Of a DNA stretch of 64,000 nt, positions 8,529 through 17,650 are shown piece after piece. The translations under genes and the position numbers were made by a program. Source of the stretch: Pedobacter miscanthi. Its GTDB lineage: Bacteria; Bacteroidota; Bacteroidia; Sphingobacteriales; Sphingobacteriaceae. Under the pieces are notes generated by a model. The model saw only the letters and a list, made by a program, of their open reading frames with translations. It had not been told where the DNA came from and did no database searches. The DNA lies in contig NZ_QNQU01000005.1 of NCBI RefSeq assembly GCF_003315595.1, forward strand, positions 1 through 64,000, read 5' to 3'. Position 1 is the stretch's first letter. The number at the start of each line of letters is the position of its first letter.

Positions 8529-8996
8529 ATGAAAACACCTCTGTTACTTATTCTTTTATCATTAATCTCGCTTGGTGTATCTGCTCAGATTGATACCACC
8601 AGTTACCCTAAAGAGCGGGCGGAAATCAGGGCACTGTTGCGAAACCAGCGGCCAGGGGTTTTGGTGGACTGTAACGATATGATAGCGGTAGGCCCCAAGG
8701 GGGATATTTCTTTTTCCCGGCAGCAGTGGTTAGCAGCACAGCAAAAAGAGAAACTGGTATTTAAGTCGGTCAGGCCGGTAGCGGGGCAGGAGTTTATCCG
8801 TATTTATGAAGGGAGCTTAGCGGTAGTTAACCTGCTGATTGAAGTTAATATCCTTGTTGATGGCCGCGATATGAATATCAGGGTTCGCCGCCTTGAGGTG
8901 TATCACAAACGCTCAGGCAACTGGTGCCGTGTTGCCGGTCAGGGAACCCAGGTAGATGAGCTGATCTTTCCCATTGGCGCGATCAGCAAACCTTAA
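8529..8996 (+). CDS. Secreted NTF2-like (DUF4440-type) protein
   Basis: A 155-residue protein with a signal peptide (MKTPLLLILLSLISLGVSAQ) and a mature domain of cone-shaped NTF2-like type: residues ~40-150 show the alternating helix and beta pattern with FSRQQWLAAQ, RIYEGSLAVV and a final GNWCRVAGQGT strand, typical of DUF4440/SnoaL-like proteins. The start at 8529 is chosen because it gives a proper signal peptide, although the frame is open to 8391. Members of this fold bind small hydrophobic ligands or act as accessory lyases; the specific ligand is unknown. It is divergent from the LytS/LytTR operon and could be its target, which is inference. Confidence 0.75.
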   Translation: MKTPLLLILLSLISLGVSAQIDTTSYPKERAEIRALLRNQRPGVLVDCNDMIAVGPKGDISFSRQQWLAAQQKEKLVFKSVRPVAGQEFIRIYEGSLAVVNLLIEVNILVDGRDMNIRVRRLEVYHKRSGNWCRVAGQGTQVDELIFPIGAISKP

Positions 8997-9167
8997 AGCC
9001 AAGAAAGGAAATAAGCCATGTTTCCTTTAAATCCGCTGTTTATCCGGGAATTTGAGCTTAATTTGCTTTACACGGCCTGGATTTAAGGTAGCTATCGATC
9101 ACGGCAAAACACCTCGTATGAGTATAGAGGGGTGAGCCTACGCTGGATTTTAGTGGGGGGCGAGCGT

Positions 9168-9515
9168 TTATATGATATAGAGCAGCGTTTTGCCGTGCTG
9201 AAGTCTGAAATAATAATGCTTTTCGGAGTTCTTCTTCTTCACTTCGATATCCGCTATAACTCCTTTAGTTCCATCTGCGGTGAGGATATGGTCGCCAATC
9301 CTGATCTTATCCAGCTCCTCAGCTGTACAGCGTTTTGGAAGCTGTTTTTCGGCTGAAGTTTTCCGGCTTCGGTTGGAGGGATTTTTTCTCTCCAAAGTAC
9401 CGTTTTCCGGGTAGCGGGCAGTAATGGTATTGGATAAATTCTTTTCATCGTTATCAAATGGATGGTCATCTTGCTGGTTTTTCGCTTCTGTTATATTCTT
9501 TTGGGGATACTGCAT
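9168..9515 (-). CDS. Hypothetical protein with C-terminal beta domain
   Basis: 115 residues. The first ~60 are polar, charged and probably disordered (many Asn, Lys, Glu). The last ~45 form an apparent small beta-barrel: AEELDKIRIGDHILTADG, then VIADIEVKK, then HYYFRLQHGKTL. The IGDHILTADGTKG segment resembles KOW/SH3-like or hint-like turn sequences that begin a small barrel, but no family is recognised with confidence. No signal peptide. It lies 57 nt downstream of another small gene on the same strand (9572-9871) and may be cotranscribed with it. Confidence 0.5.
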   Translation of the reverse strand: MQYPQKNITEAKNQQDDHPFDNDEKNLSNTITARYPENGTLERKNPSNRSRKTSAEKQLPKRCTAEELDKIRIGDHILTADGTKGVIADIEVKKKNSEKHYYFRLQHGKTLLYII

Positions 9516-9571
9516 TGGGATTCGCTTTTCTTTGGCTATATTTTTCTAAGTAGGATAGCTAATAATGTGGT

Positions 9572-9871
9572 TTAGTCAAGGGATGTCACTGAAATGCCGG
9601 ATATACGATACCCATTAAACTCTTTTTGGAATTGATCCCAACTGATCTTACCGATAAACCCGGCCATGCTATCGAGTAGGAATGGTGATGGATCAGCGGA
9701 TTGGGGGATCAGGCCGAAAAATTTTTGCAAGGTCTTCTGGGAAAGGTAATTTTTATCCTTATTGAAAATCTGAATGGAAATATCCCTGCAATTTTCCAAG
9801 CTGATTGATTCAATCCCGGATGCAGTTAGTACCTGCGTGCGCAAGGCTTGGTGAAAAACATTTTGTCTCAT
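9572..9871 (-). CDS. Hypothetical conserved small protein
   Basis: 99 residues, soluble and mixed alpha/beta. The stretch from residue 13 on (VLTASGIESISLENCRDIS, then QKTLQKFFGL, then PFLLDSMAGFIG) resembles a recurrent N-terminal unit of Bacteroidetes proteins of unknown role, in which a short LSxKTLxRFFG HTH-like stretch is followed by P-S-x-xTLD-x-ALY/GF. That unit may be a small helical DNA-binding or interaction module. Low-complexity or membrane features are absent. It is the first of two short minus-strand genes; a divergent response regulator starts 240 nt away. Confidence 0.5.
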   Translation of the reverse strand: MRQNVFHQALRTQVLTASGIESISLENCRDISIQIFNKDKNYLSQKTLQKFFGLIPQSADPSPFLLDSMAGFIGKISWDQFQKEFNGYRISGISVTSLD

Positions 9872-10113
9872 AACTTTTATTGGTTAAATCTTTACACAGA
9901 TTGTATGGATATACTTCAATGATGTATATCAAAATTGTGGTTTTATTTTCGGCTTAATTGCCTTTGCATGTGACAAGTTTGTTATATATTCCTGCTAGTG
10001 TTGAACTTTATTCAGGAGAAGGATCGTTTTATCGAACTAACGGATTTTTGGAGTGCCCGGAAAAGATTTGTAGATTTGAGTATCGCCATACTTGTTTGGT
10101 GAGGCTGTTGATC

Positions 10114-10485
10114 ATGGAAAAAAAAATACTGGTAGTTGAGGATGATGTGCTTTTGCGCGCTGCGTTGGATAATTTTTTGACCCATGAACATTTTCAAACA
10201 TTGGCGGTTGGCAAGGCGCAGGAGGTTGGGCCTGCTGTTGAGGAATTTAGGCCTGACCTGATTCTGATGGATATCCGCCTGGATGGTGATGACGGAAGGA
10301 TCATTTGTGACCAGCTGAAAGCTCAAGACGCGGCCTCGCATATTCCTATTATACTCCTGACGGGTTTGAGTTATGATGAGATCGCCCTTATCGATTGCCA
10401 GGCAGATGCCATTATTGGAAAGCCTTATGACAATAGCGCCCTGCTGCACACGATCAATCAGTGCCTGAAGGCAGGGGGCGTTTAG
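10114..10485 (+). CDS. Single-domain response regulator (CheY-like)
   Basis: A 123-residue receiver domain with no output domain. Acidic pocket EDD at residues 9-11, phospho-acceptor Asp53 in LILMDIRLDG, the Thr of LLTGLSYD, and Lys in IGKPYDN are all present. Start chosen at the ATG 10114, where the domain begins (MEKKILVVED); the frame is open 52 codons further upstream but that part has no receiver homology. Such proteins pass phosphate in phosphorelays or act by protein contact. A decayed fragment of a close paralogue lies at 34669-34848. No kinase gene is adjacent; the PAS-AraC gene and a second receiver follow within 2 kb. Confidence 0.88.
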   Translation: MEKKILVVEDDVLLRAALDNFLTHEHFQTLAVGKAQEVGPAVEEFRPDLILMDIRLDGDDGRIICDQLKAQDAASHIPIILLTGLSYDEIALIDCQADAIIGKPYDNSALLHTINQCLKAGGV

Positions 10486-10981
10486 ATTGTTGCTTTAAGT
10501 ATTCTGTTTTCGATCTGTTTTTAGAAATGCCTTTGAAGCAAAATGATATACCGGGTTCCAATGTGCTAAGGTATAGCCTGCTGGCAGCGACACAGAAAGT
10601 GCAGTTTATAAATCAAATCACAATAGTCCCATATACTCCTGCGGTCGCTAACTTCCTTAAGTATGTAGGCTTGGGTCAAATCCTTATGAGGGCACAATAG
10701 ATGTTGGGGGATTTCAGGTCTCAGGAATTACGTGATCGCTCGGTTTAATGGTTGATTAATATATCCTCAGCGTAGTGTCAATGGAGAAAATGTGATGGCG
10801 TGGCATTGGGTTTTCAATTAATCCCGGGGTAAATAGTCACAGAATTGCCGAATGTGTGCCCAAAACTGACATAATCAATGCGTTAGTATGAAAGTCAAAA
10901 CAATTTGGGCAAGATTTGTATTTCAATGATGTCAGCAATCAACAATAATTTTACGCACAGGGATATGAATCAGGATGGGAA
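10486..10981. other. Intergenic stretch, nothing recognised
   Basis: About 500 nt with only one plus-strand open frame (79 codons, from 10461) whose composition is not protein-like and which overlaps the end of the response regulator. No repeats or terminator hairpin with a T-run were found. It should contain the promoter of the PAS-AraC gene. Confidence 0.4.
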
Positions 10982-11815
10982 ATGGTCAAGTTGAAATCTC
11001 AGCAGGTTTTTGACCTGGAGTATTTTTTTGAGGTTGTGCCGGACCTGTTGTGCATCGCTGGCTTTGATGGATATTTCCAGAAGGTCAATCCCGCTGTATG
11101 CAGGGTGCTTGGTTATTCCCAAGCGGAGTTGTTTGCATCCCCGATCAGTGATTTTATCCATCCCGATAACCGGGACAGGACTGCTGAAAAAAGGACGGCG
11201 TTGTTACAGGGCCGCTCGTTATTTAATTTTGAGAACAGGTATTTGACAAAGAGTGGTGCGGTGGTTTGGCTGAGCTGGACTTCGGTGCCGATCCAGAAGG
11301 ATAGTCTGGTCTTTGCTATTGCAAAGGATATTACCTACCGCAAGCAGCTTGAAGAGTATGAACGGATATCTTCAATTCTGGGGATGATCAATGATGACCA
11401 TCAATCCAGGTTCAGACAGGAAAAGTCGGGTGTGGACAGGACTTTTGCTGCATTAAAGTCGGATGACGACCAGAGAAAAGCTGATGAGCCTTCCCAGTCG
11501 GACCAGCTCTGGCTGGACAGTTTTGAAAAGATCGTCCGTGAGCATGCCGGTAAAGCAGACCTTAACCTGGAATTGATCAGCGATGGACTTGCGATCAGCC
11601 AGCGGCAATTATTCCGCAGGGTGCACGGAATACTGGGGATTACCCCAAATAAGCTGGTCAGGGTAATTCGTCTGCAGTTGGCCTGGGAAGCGATCGGTTC
11701 GGGCAAGTACCGCACTGTAAAAGAGATTTCAAACATTGCTGGCTATAGTTCCAGGGGGCATTTCAACCGCCTCTTTTATGAGGTGTATGGGATACATGTA
11801 GCCGAGCTGCTGTAG
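10982..11815 (+). CDS. PAS domain-containing AraC-family transcriptional regulator
   Basis: 277 residues in two parts. Residues ~12-120 form a PAS sensor domain (PDLLCIAGFDGYFQKVNPAV and VLGYSQAELFASP are typical, ending with the PAC-like VFAIAKDITYRKQ). A polar linker follows. Residues ~175-277 form an AraC HTH pair: ISDGLAISQRQLFRRVHGIL (first HTH) and VKEISNIAGYSSRGHFNRLF (second, the signature region). PAS domains sense redox state, light, small ligands or partners; here no cofactor residue can be assigned. The combination PAS plus AraC in a single cytosolic protein is less common than AraC with a cupin sensor. It is followed by a receiver-only gene 59 nt downstream and probably by a DUF892 gene in the same unit. 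Confidence 0.85.
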   Translation: MVKLKSQQVFDLEYFFEVVPDLLCIAGFDGYFQKVNPAVCRVLGYSQAELFASPISDFIHPDNRDRTAEKRTALLQGRSLFNFENRYLTKSGAVVWLSWTSVPIQKDSLVFAIAKDITYRKQLEEYERISSILGMINDDHQSRFRQEKSGVDRTFAALKSDDDQRKADEPSQSDQLWLDSFEKIVREHAGKADLNLELISDGLAISQRQLFRRVHGILGITPNKLVRVIRLQLAWEAIGSGKYRTVKEISNIAGYSSRGHFNRLFYEVYGIHVAELL

Positions 11816-11874
11816 CGGCTGGTAATACTCTTCACAAAATTTAACAGTATTTCATATTTTTATAAACAGGATAA

Positions 11875-12237
11875 ATGGCTAAGCGTATATTGGTAATCGA
11901 TGATGATCAGGACATCCTTAATATTCTGGATATCATCTTTGGGGAGGAAGGGTATGAGGTTACTTTGAAGAATACAGGCACTACTGCAGACCAGGTTAAG
12001 CTGATCAGCCCGGATTTGATCCTGCTTGATGTCAGGATTAACGGGTTTTCCAAGACCGGGGATGAAATCTGTGCGGAGATTAAACAGGAGCTGGAACTCT
12101 CGGCTATTCCGGTACTGCTGTTTTCTGCCGAGGCCGATGTGCGTCAGCGGGCTGGTTTATGCGGGGCGAACGGGTACCTCAACAAACCCTTTGACATCAA
12201 TAAACTTCTTGAAAAAGTGAAACATTTTATACCTTAG
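11875..12237 (+). CDS. Single-domain response regulator
   Basis: 120 residues, a complete receiver with acidic residues DDD at 9-11, phospho-acceptor Asp52 in LILLDVRING, and the conserved Lys in LNKPFD. There is no output domain. A short insertion (GFSKTGDE) after the phospho-site distinguishes it from the regulator at 10114. It sits between the PAS-AraC gene (59 nt) and a DUF892 gene (17 nt), so these three are likely one transcription unit for a stress response. The kinase is not encoded nearby. Confidence 0.88.
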   Translation: MAKRILVIDDDQDILNILDIIFGEEGYEVTLKNTGTTADQVKLISPDLILLDVRINGFSKTGDEICAEIKQELELSAIPVLLFSAEADVRQRAGLCGANGYLNKPFDINKLLEKVKHFIP

Positions 12238-12254
12238 CGGCATAATGTTCCACG

Positions 12255-12782
12255 ATGTCCGAAAAGCCTGAAAAATCCCGTTCCTGGAAAAAGATAAACC
12301 TGGGGTCCGAAAGATTAAAAGTTTTTTTTATTAAGCATCTTGACCGTATTTATGGTGCCAAGCTGCACCTGGTTTCCAGGCTACCCGGTCTTGCGGGCGA
12401 AGCAGGGTTTGCAGACCTAAGGAACGCTATTGCGGAGACTGTTGCTGATGTTGAAAAACAGATCGCGAGAATGGAGCTTATGTATTCCCTGCTGGACGCT
12501 GAAGTATCCGGGGGAAGTATCCACGGGTTAACGGGTCTTATCCAGGATGCTTTTGAAGCGATAAATGAGCAGATCGGTGAGCCTGAACTTCGTGACCTTT
12601 CTATCATTTTTTACCTGCAGAATATCGAGAGCGTTGAAATGGCTTCTTTCCAGGTCTTGCAGATGGCAGCGGTCAAGCTGAAGAATAAACATATCAGCCA
12701 GTTGCTGAAGGAAAACTATGAGGAGGCTAAAGCAGACCGGATCCTGCTGCTGCTGGTTTCTTCTAAGTATATGACCAACTAG
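12255..12782 (+). CDS. DUF892 / YciF-like ferritin-fold protein
   Basis: 175 residues, four-helix bundle of the DUF892 (YciE/YciF) type. Seen: KVFFIKHLDRIYGAKLHLVS at residues ~23-42, the family's first helix where a tail of [E/D]xLxDxYxAExQL is usual; a basic linker; AIAETVADVEKQIARMELMY; then HGLTGLIQDAF and the closing helix YEEAKADRILLLLVSSKY. YciF-like proteins have a di-iron-type ferritin fold and are induced by osmotic or general stress. Several usual metal-ligand acids are replaced by other residues here, so metal binding is doubtful. Follows the response regulator by 17 nt and is likely cotranscribed. Confidence 0.75.
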   Translation: MSEKPEKSRSWKKINLGSERLKVFFIKHLDRIYGAKLHLVSRLPGLAGEAGFADLRNAIAETVADVEKQIARMELMYSLLDAEVSGGSIHGLTGLIQDAFEAINEQIGEPELRDLSIIFYLQNIESVEMASFQVLQMAAVKLKNKHISQLLKENYEEAKADRILLLLVSSKYMTN

Positions 12783-12916
12783 TGTAATGTGATATTGAAG
12801 ATTTTTAGCTGGCGGATGGTGAAAATTAAAATCAATGTTTTTTCAATGATCGGGGCGGGAAGGTTTTTTTACATTTCAGCGCGTGATTTCTATGATCGTA
12901 GCCTGCCGGATGATGA

Positions 12917-13180
12917 TTAAAGGCCGGGATGATTAACTTTTTCCCTGATGATTTCTTCCATCACCAATAGCTGATTGGCAATTTTACTATAGATAACCGT
13001 ATCTAGTCCCTGCGTGCCCCTTCGTACGATCAATCGGTCCAGGTCATTGATGTCCTTATTGATTTTCTCTAGCGCTTTCATCAGGTTTTTATCCAGCATT
13101 ACGTCCGCCCAAAGGTCTGCATATTCCTGGATAATCCTGCTCAGGGTTTTTCCATCGTTGCTATCATCGGCAATTTCCAT
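12917..13180 (-). CDS. Hypothetical small helical protein
   Basis: 87 residues, almost wholly helical and charged, with heptad-like spacing in residues ~30-55 (NLMKALEKINKDINDLDRLI), suggesting a short coiled coil. No signal peptide, membrane segment, cysteine or known motif. It is convergent with the DUF892 gene and followed on its 5' side by another short minus-strand gene at 13344. Function unknown. The start ATG at 13180 is the only good one. Confidence 0.5.
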   Translation of the reverse strand: MEIADDSNDGKTLSRIIQEYADLWADVMLDKNLMKALEKINKDINDLDRLIVRRGTQGLDTVIYSKIANQLLVMEEIIREKVNHPGL

Positions 13181-13343
13181 TTTGGTTTTTAACTAAGGCC
13201 TGACACTTAACTGCCGACCTGTTTTGGTTTTTGGTGTTTGAGTTGTTACTCCTGTATCGATCATTCTGTTTGCTGGCAGCTAATTTTTTTAGCTTGGATG
13301 ATATGAGCCGCCCGGGCCTATTTGTTTTTTAATCTGCGGCTCT

Positions 13344-13562
13344 TTACCGTTTTTTTTTGCCCGAATAAAAGGCATATCCCACGATTACTACAATTAGGGA
13401 AAGTAAAGCGGATATTACGGTCAGCGCATCGACTTGTAATAAGCGGATGGGGATACCAAGCAGTACAATAGTAGCATAGAAGAGCACTAAAAGATGGAAC
13501 GGTTTAATTTTAGCGCTACCAGTGGTCACCTTTTTCTTTTCAAAACTATAAGATCGTTTCAT
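13344..13562 (-). CDS. Small membrane protein, unknown
   Basis: 72 residues with a basic N-terminus (RSYSFEKKKV) and two hydrophobic segments (residues ~24-42 and ~47-66), ending in GKKKR. The layout predicts a two-pass inner membrane hairpin with both ends in the cytosol. No family is recognised. It is on the same strand as the small gene at 12917, ~165 nt away, so cotranscription is possible but not certain. Confidence 0.5.
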   Translation of the reverse strand: MKRSYSFEKKKVTTGSAKIKPFHLLVLFYATIVLLGIPIRLLQVDALTVISALLSLIVVIVGYAFYSGKKKR

Positions 13563-13953
13563 GTTATTTTTTTTATGTACGAAGCCAAAATCATTCCGAT
13601 AAGATTGATTGTGTTTATCTGTCTAAATATCAGGTGTTTATTTTTTTTAGCTGGATGCTCGCCCGGCTTAAGGTCTTCCATTATGGGGTGCTAATTTTCA
13701 ATATGAACGGTTATAAGAAGCTTATGTGTGCTTGGCATTTATAATTCCTATATTACAGGTTCGCAAAACCCCGAGCGGGGATGTTGATGCAGATCAACCC
13801 ATTAACGACCGATATTGATACTTTAAAAGGAATATTTAGTTAAATTTTACGGCTGTCTGCTTGCATCTAACGAGACGATTTATGGATTTTTCAATAGGGT
13901 TAATCAGGCTAAAAAGCTATTTTAGCAGCTTGCGAAAATTTAAATAAAGTTAA
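13563..13953. other. Intergenic stretch before nhaA
   Basis: About 390 nt, AT-rich. A short plus-strand frame here mostly runs antisense to the preceding gene and looks non-coding. A 5-bp GC hairpin (CCCCG AG CGGGG, 13769-13780) is the only structure. The stretch should hold the nhaA promoter and any pH- or salt-responsive elements, but no site is recognised. Confidence 0.4.
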
Positions 13954-15291
13954 TTGATGAATGCCCTGCCAAAAAGCCCGATAGAAAAGATAATTGCACC
14001 GGTTAGTCGTTTTGTTCACCTGGAATATACCAGCGGGATCGTTTTGCTCATCAGTGTTGTCTTTGCGATCATTTGGGCAAATTCAGCTTGGGGCGAATCC
14101 TATCATCATTTATGGGAAACCCATTTTATGGTCGGTCTGGGGGAGCACCTTTTAGATAAGCCGCTGCATATATGGATAAATGATGGCCTGATGGCACTTT
14201 TCTTTTTTGTTATTGGCCTTGAACTCAAGCGTGAATTTATGGAGGGAGAACTCTCCACTTTTTCCAAGGCGATGTTGCCCATGACCGCTGCGCTGGGCGG
14301 AATGATCGTGCCCGCTGCCATCTACTACATATTGAACCGCAATACCGGTGCATCACATGGCTGGGGGATTCCGATGGCCACTGATATTGCCTTTGCACTG
14401 GCGCTGCTGTCTATGGCCGGAAAACACATTCCGGGCAGCATCAAGGTTTTTTTATCGGCTCTGGCAGTAGCAGATGACCTTGGTGCGGTGCTGGTGATCG
14501 CTTTTTTTTATACCGGGCAGGTCAACTTTATGGCGCTTGGCATTGCAGGGATTTTTTTGCTGGTGCTGGTGATCGGTAATGCGATGGGCATCAGAAGCAG
14601 TGCGTTTTACCTCATTTTAGGTATTGCGGTATGGATCGGTTTCTTACTCTCAGGTGTTCACGCCACCCTGGCCGGGGTGTTGGTCGCCTTTACCATTCCG
14701 GCAAGGACTAAAATTGATGAAGAGGTTTATTCTAACAGCCTGCGTAAACTCACTGATGATTTTGACCGGGAGATTCCCAGCAACAGCACTTTAACCACGC
14801 CAGATCAGCACCGTACCATACAACAGGTGAAACACCTCAGCTTGGCTGCGGAAACGCCGCTCCAGAAGATTGAGCATGCGCTGCATCCCTATGTGGCTTT
14901 TCTGGTTATGCCGCTTTTTGCACTGGCCAATTCGGGGATCATCATTGGTGCGGATTTTTTTTCAGCGGTACTCAACCCGGTCTCGATTGGGGTGACGGCA
15001 GGCCTGGTAGTGGGCAAGTTTTCAGGCATACTGCTGTTTTGTTTTGTGATGGTTAAGCTGGGTATTGCCAGATTGCCTGAGGGGGGACGCTGGAAACACA
15101 TGATCGGGGTTGCGCTGCTTGCCGGAATTGGCTTTACCATGTCCCTTTTTATCAGCGGCCTGGCCTTTTCAGACCCGCAATACGTGGAGCAGGCCAAGTA
15201 TGGGATACTGATTGCCTCTGTTTTGGCAGGCTTATTGGGCACGGTGGTATTAAAAGGAACTGCATCAGATCCAACTAAATCAAAAAAATAG
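13954..15291 (+). CDS. nhaA: Na+/H+ antiporter NhaA
   Basis: 445 residues with about twelve membrane segments. The NhaA hallmarks are clear: FFFVIGLELKREFMEGEL in the first third, GWGIPMATDIAFALALL, and the ion-binding Asp pair in LAVADDLGAVLVIAF, equivalent to Asp163/Asp164 of the E. coli enzyme. It exchanges two external H+ for one internal Na+ or Li+ and works in pH and sodium homeostasis in the inner membrane. The loop of ~60 polar residues between the two halves (around residue 260-310) is larger than in E. coli, as is usual in Bacteroidetes. Stop is only 4 nt before the DUF389 gene, so the two form an operon. Confidence 0.95.
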   Translation: MMNALPKSPIEKIIAPVSRFVHLEYTSGIVLLISVVFAIIWANSAWGESYHHLWETHFMVGLGEHLLDKPLHIWINDGLMALFFFVIGLELKREFMEGELSTFSKAMLPMTAALGGMIVPAAIYYILNRNTGASHGWGIPMATDIAFALALLSMAGKHIPGSIKVFLSALAVADDLGAVLVIAFFYTGQVNFMALGIAGIFLLVLVIGNAMGIRSSAFYLILGIAVWIGFLLSGVHATLAGVLVAFTIPARTKIDEEVYSNSLRKLTDDFDREIPSNSTLTTPDQHRTIQQVKHLSLAAETPLQKIEHALHPYVAFLVMPLFALANSGIIIGADFFSAVLNPVSIGVTAGLVVGKFSGILLFCFVMVKLGIARLPEGGRWKHMIGVALLAGIGFTMSLFISGLAFSDPQYVEQAKYGILIASVLAGLLGTVVLKGTASDPTKSKK

Positions 15292-15295
15292 TGGT

Positions 15296-16627
15296 ATGAC
15301 AGAACATCAATCAGGACTGGGTGGGTATATCAGGCTGTTTTTCCAGCGCAGGTTTAACCTGCACTTGGATAAGGCCAATGAAGAAGAGGTGGTGAGGGCG
15401 ATAAAGGCCAATACGGTTTTTGTCGGGTCGAGCCTTTGGACACTTATTTTTGCAATATTCATTGCCTCGATAGGTCTGAACGTAAATTCGACGGCGGTGA
15501 TCATCGGGGCAATGCTCATCTCGCCGCTCATGGGGCCGATTATTGGTATCGGACTGGGCATAGGGATCAATGACCTTGCGCTGGTACGGCAGGGCGGAAG
15601 GAACCTGCTCATCGCGGCCCTGATTAGTATCGCCACCTCAACACTCTACTTTTATATCACGCCGCTGCATGATGCGCAGAGTGAACTACTGGCCAGGACA
15701 ACCCCGTCGATATGGGATGTATTCATCGCCTTTGTTGGTGGCCTGGCCGGGGCAATAGCGGTGACGAGAAAGGAAAAAAGCAACGTGATTCCCGGGGTGG
15801 CTATCGCAACTGCATTGATGCCGCCGCTGTGTACTGCGGGGTTTGGATTAGCCTCGGGCAACCTGCTTTTTTTTGCCGGGGCAATTTACCTGTTTTTCAT
15901 CAACAGTTTATTCATCTGCATTTCTACCTACCTGATTGTCCGTTTTCTGAAATTTAATAAAAAGTATTTTGAGGATAGAAATACGGAAAAAAAAGTGTCA
16001 AGGTATATCCTGATCACTGTTCTGGTAACCATTATTCCAAGCATTTACCTCGCTTATGGCATTGTGCAGAAAAGTATTTTTGAAAACAGTGCCCAGAAAT
16101 TTATTCGCGAGGAGTTTAGCTTTAGCAATACCCAGGTGGTCAATAAGAGTTTTAAGTATTCCAGGAATTCAAGCGAAATTGATTTACTTTTAATTGGGGC
16201 GGAACTTTCCAAGCCTGCCATCGACAGCATCCGATCAAAACTGGCGTCATATAAACTCAAAGGCACTCAGCTCATTATCCGCCAGGGTCTTGATGCCAGG
16301 GCAAATGTGGATTTTTCGCAGATTAAGGCCAGTATTATGGAGGATGTATTCAGCCGTGATTCCCTTGCAAAAAAAAATGTATCTGAAAACAAAAAGGAAG
16401 TTAAAATCCCGGAAATCCGAGAAGAGATCAAAAGTTTGTTTCCGGTAATTAAAAGCTACAGTGTGGCCAGTACGGTATTCATCAATACCGATACCCTTAA
16501 AACCGATACGGTCCTTCAGTTTACCGCAACCCTCTCCGGGAAAATGCCGGATGCGGAAAAAAACAGGGTGGAGAAATGGCTCAAGGCGAGGCTTCGGTCA
16601 GATAAGCTTAAAGTCGTTCTGGAATAA
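15296..16627 (+). CDS. DUF389 family membrane protein
   Basis: 443 residues. The membrane half (residues ~35-225) shows the DUF389 pattern: SIGLNVNSTAVIIGAMLISP with LMGPIIGIGLGIG, then FVGGLAGAIAVTRKEKSNVI and GVAIATALMPPLCTAGFGLA. The remaining ~210 residues are a soluble domain of unknown role with many Lys/Glu, ending in WLKARLRSDKLKVV. DUF389 proteins are proposed to be transporters or sensors, but no substrate is established. It begins 4 nt after nhaA, so a link to ion or pH homeostasis is suggested by context only. Confidence 0.85.
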   Translation: MTEHQSGLGGYIRLFFQRRFNLHLDKANEEEVVRAIKANTVFVGSSLWTLIFAIFIASIGLNVNSTAVIIGAMLISPLMGPIIGIGLGIGINDLALVRQGGRNLLIAALISIATSTLYFYITPLHDAQSELLARTTPSIWDVFIAFVGGLAGAIAVTRKEKSNVIPGVAIATALMPPLCTAGFGLASGNLLFFAGAIYLFFINSLFICISTYLIVRFLKFNKKYFEDRNTEKKVSRYILITVLVTIIPSIYLAYGIVQKSIFENSAQKFIREEFSFSNTQVVNKSFKYSRNSSEIDLLLIGAELSKPAIDSIRSKLASYKLKGTQLIIRQGLDARANVDFSQIKASIMEDVFSRDSLAKKNVSENKKEVKIPEIREEIKSLFPVIKSYSVASTVFINTDTLKTDTVLQFTATLSGKMPDAEKNRVEKWLKARLRSDKLKVVLE

Positions 16628-16785
16628 AGGAAAGTTTCTTAAGTTCTGATGGTCGGATATTTGTCCTGGTTTAAGCTGGAGGTTTTGCTTAGCCAGCAAA
16701 TATTATCAATAGGCTAATAACTGGCCATATCATGGGGGAAAGATTTTGTGGAGTGGCGGATAAAGACAAATAAGTTAGAGGTTTG

Positions 16786-17382
16786 CTATGCTGCGGATTC
16801 CCTAGGCATGCAAAAAAATCTTCGAAGGGTAAGCATTGCGTAGCGGAGGGATGTTTTTATGCTGCCTAAGGGCATATCAAGCGCTTCGGCGGCTTCACTA
16901 TGGGTATATCCCTGGAAGTAAACCATGTCAACGATGAGCCTGTGTTTTGGGGAAAGGGTTGCAACAAGGTTTTTCATTCCAATGGTATCGGTGTTGGGGT
17001 AATGGGTAAACCGGTTTTCAATTTCATTGCCAATACTTTCAAGCCCAAAGGTATATTTTTCGTTCTGTGATGAGCGCCTTCGGATGTGATCGATTGCACT
17101 ATTTCTGGCGATGTTGAGCATCCAGGTAAAAAGCCTGGATTTATCGGGGTCATAACTTTGAATATTCCGGCTGATCTTAATAAAACACTCCTGGAGAAGG
17201 TCTTCCGCGGTTTCCTGCTGTTTTACAACCTGCATGATAAATCCCAACAGGCTGGAAGCGTACATTTTGTAAAGCTTGTTAAAAGAACCGGCCTCAGCTG
17301 ACTTTAACCCATATATCAGCTCCCGTTCAAACTGGGGAACGGATTCCTTAAAAAAAATAACGGTAGGAGCTGAGGTGGTCAT
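16786..17382 (-). CDS. ECF-type RNA polymerase sigma factor
   Basis: 198 residues with sigma-70 region 2 (AEAGSFNKLYKMYASSL, QETAEDLLQECFIKISRNI, LFTWMLNIARNSAIDHIRRR) and region 4 (SPKHRLIVDMVYFQGYTHSE, then AAEALDMPLGSIKTSLRYAM). This is the standard ECF layout of SigK-like factors: the YFQGYTHSEAAEALDMPLGS region is the sigma-4 HTH. No anti-sigma gene follows, unlike the usual ECF pairs. It is divergent from the TonB receptor at 17651 with 268 nt between, so it could control it, though FecR is absent and the receptor lacks a FecA-type N-terminal extension. Function outside this context unknown. Confidence 0.9.
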   Translation of the reverse strand: MTTSAPTVIFFKESVPQFERELIYGLKSAEAGSFNKLYKMYASSLLGFIMQVVKQQETAEDLLQECFIKISRNIQSYDPDKSRLFTWMLNIARNSAIDHIRRRSSQNEKYTFGLESIGNEIENRFTHYPNTDTIGMKNLVATLSPKHRLIVDMVYFQGYTHSEAAEALDMPLGSIKTSLRYAMLTLRRFFCMPRESAA

Positions 17383-17650
17383 GAAATGTTAATTTATTTC
17401 TTAACAGCTTTTGGTAGACAAAGTTTGGCATATTCCGGTAAGCTATGCTTTCTTAGAAAGGGCCTTTCAGGAAGCACTAGCTGTAGTGCAAATCTTAACG
17501 AAAATGTTGTTATTCCTGTTTGGTAACTTGTATAAGGCTTTTTCATAGGCTGTGGATTTTTAGCTTATAAAAAGACCAGGATCCGCATTTTTCTAACGTT
17601 GGCGCCAAATGTTATGAATTATTTTTGTGCCATTTTGTTAGTTTCGCGCC

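Noticed and set aside
10461-10700. Plus-strand open frame after the response regulator (79 codons)
   Set aside because: It overlaps the end of the receiver gene, has no homology features or good start, and its composition is not protein-like.
13769-13780. GC hairpin as terminator on the minus strand
   Set aside because: There is no minus-strand gene immediately upstream of it and its stem is only 5 bp.
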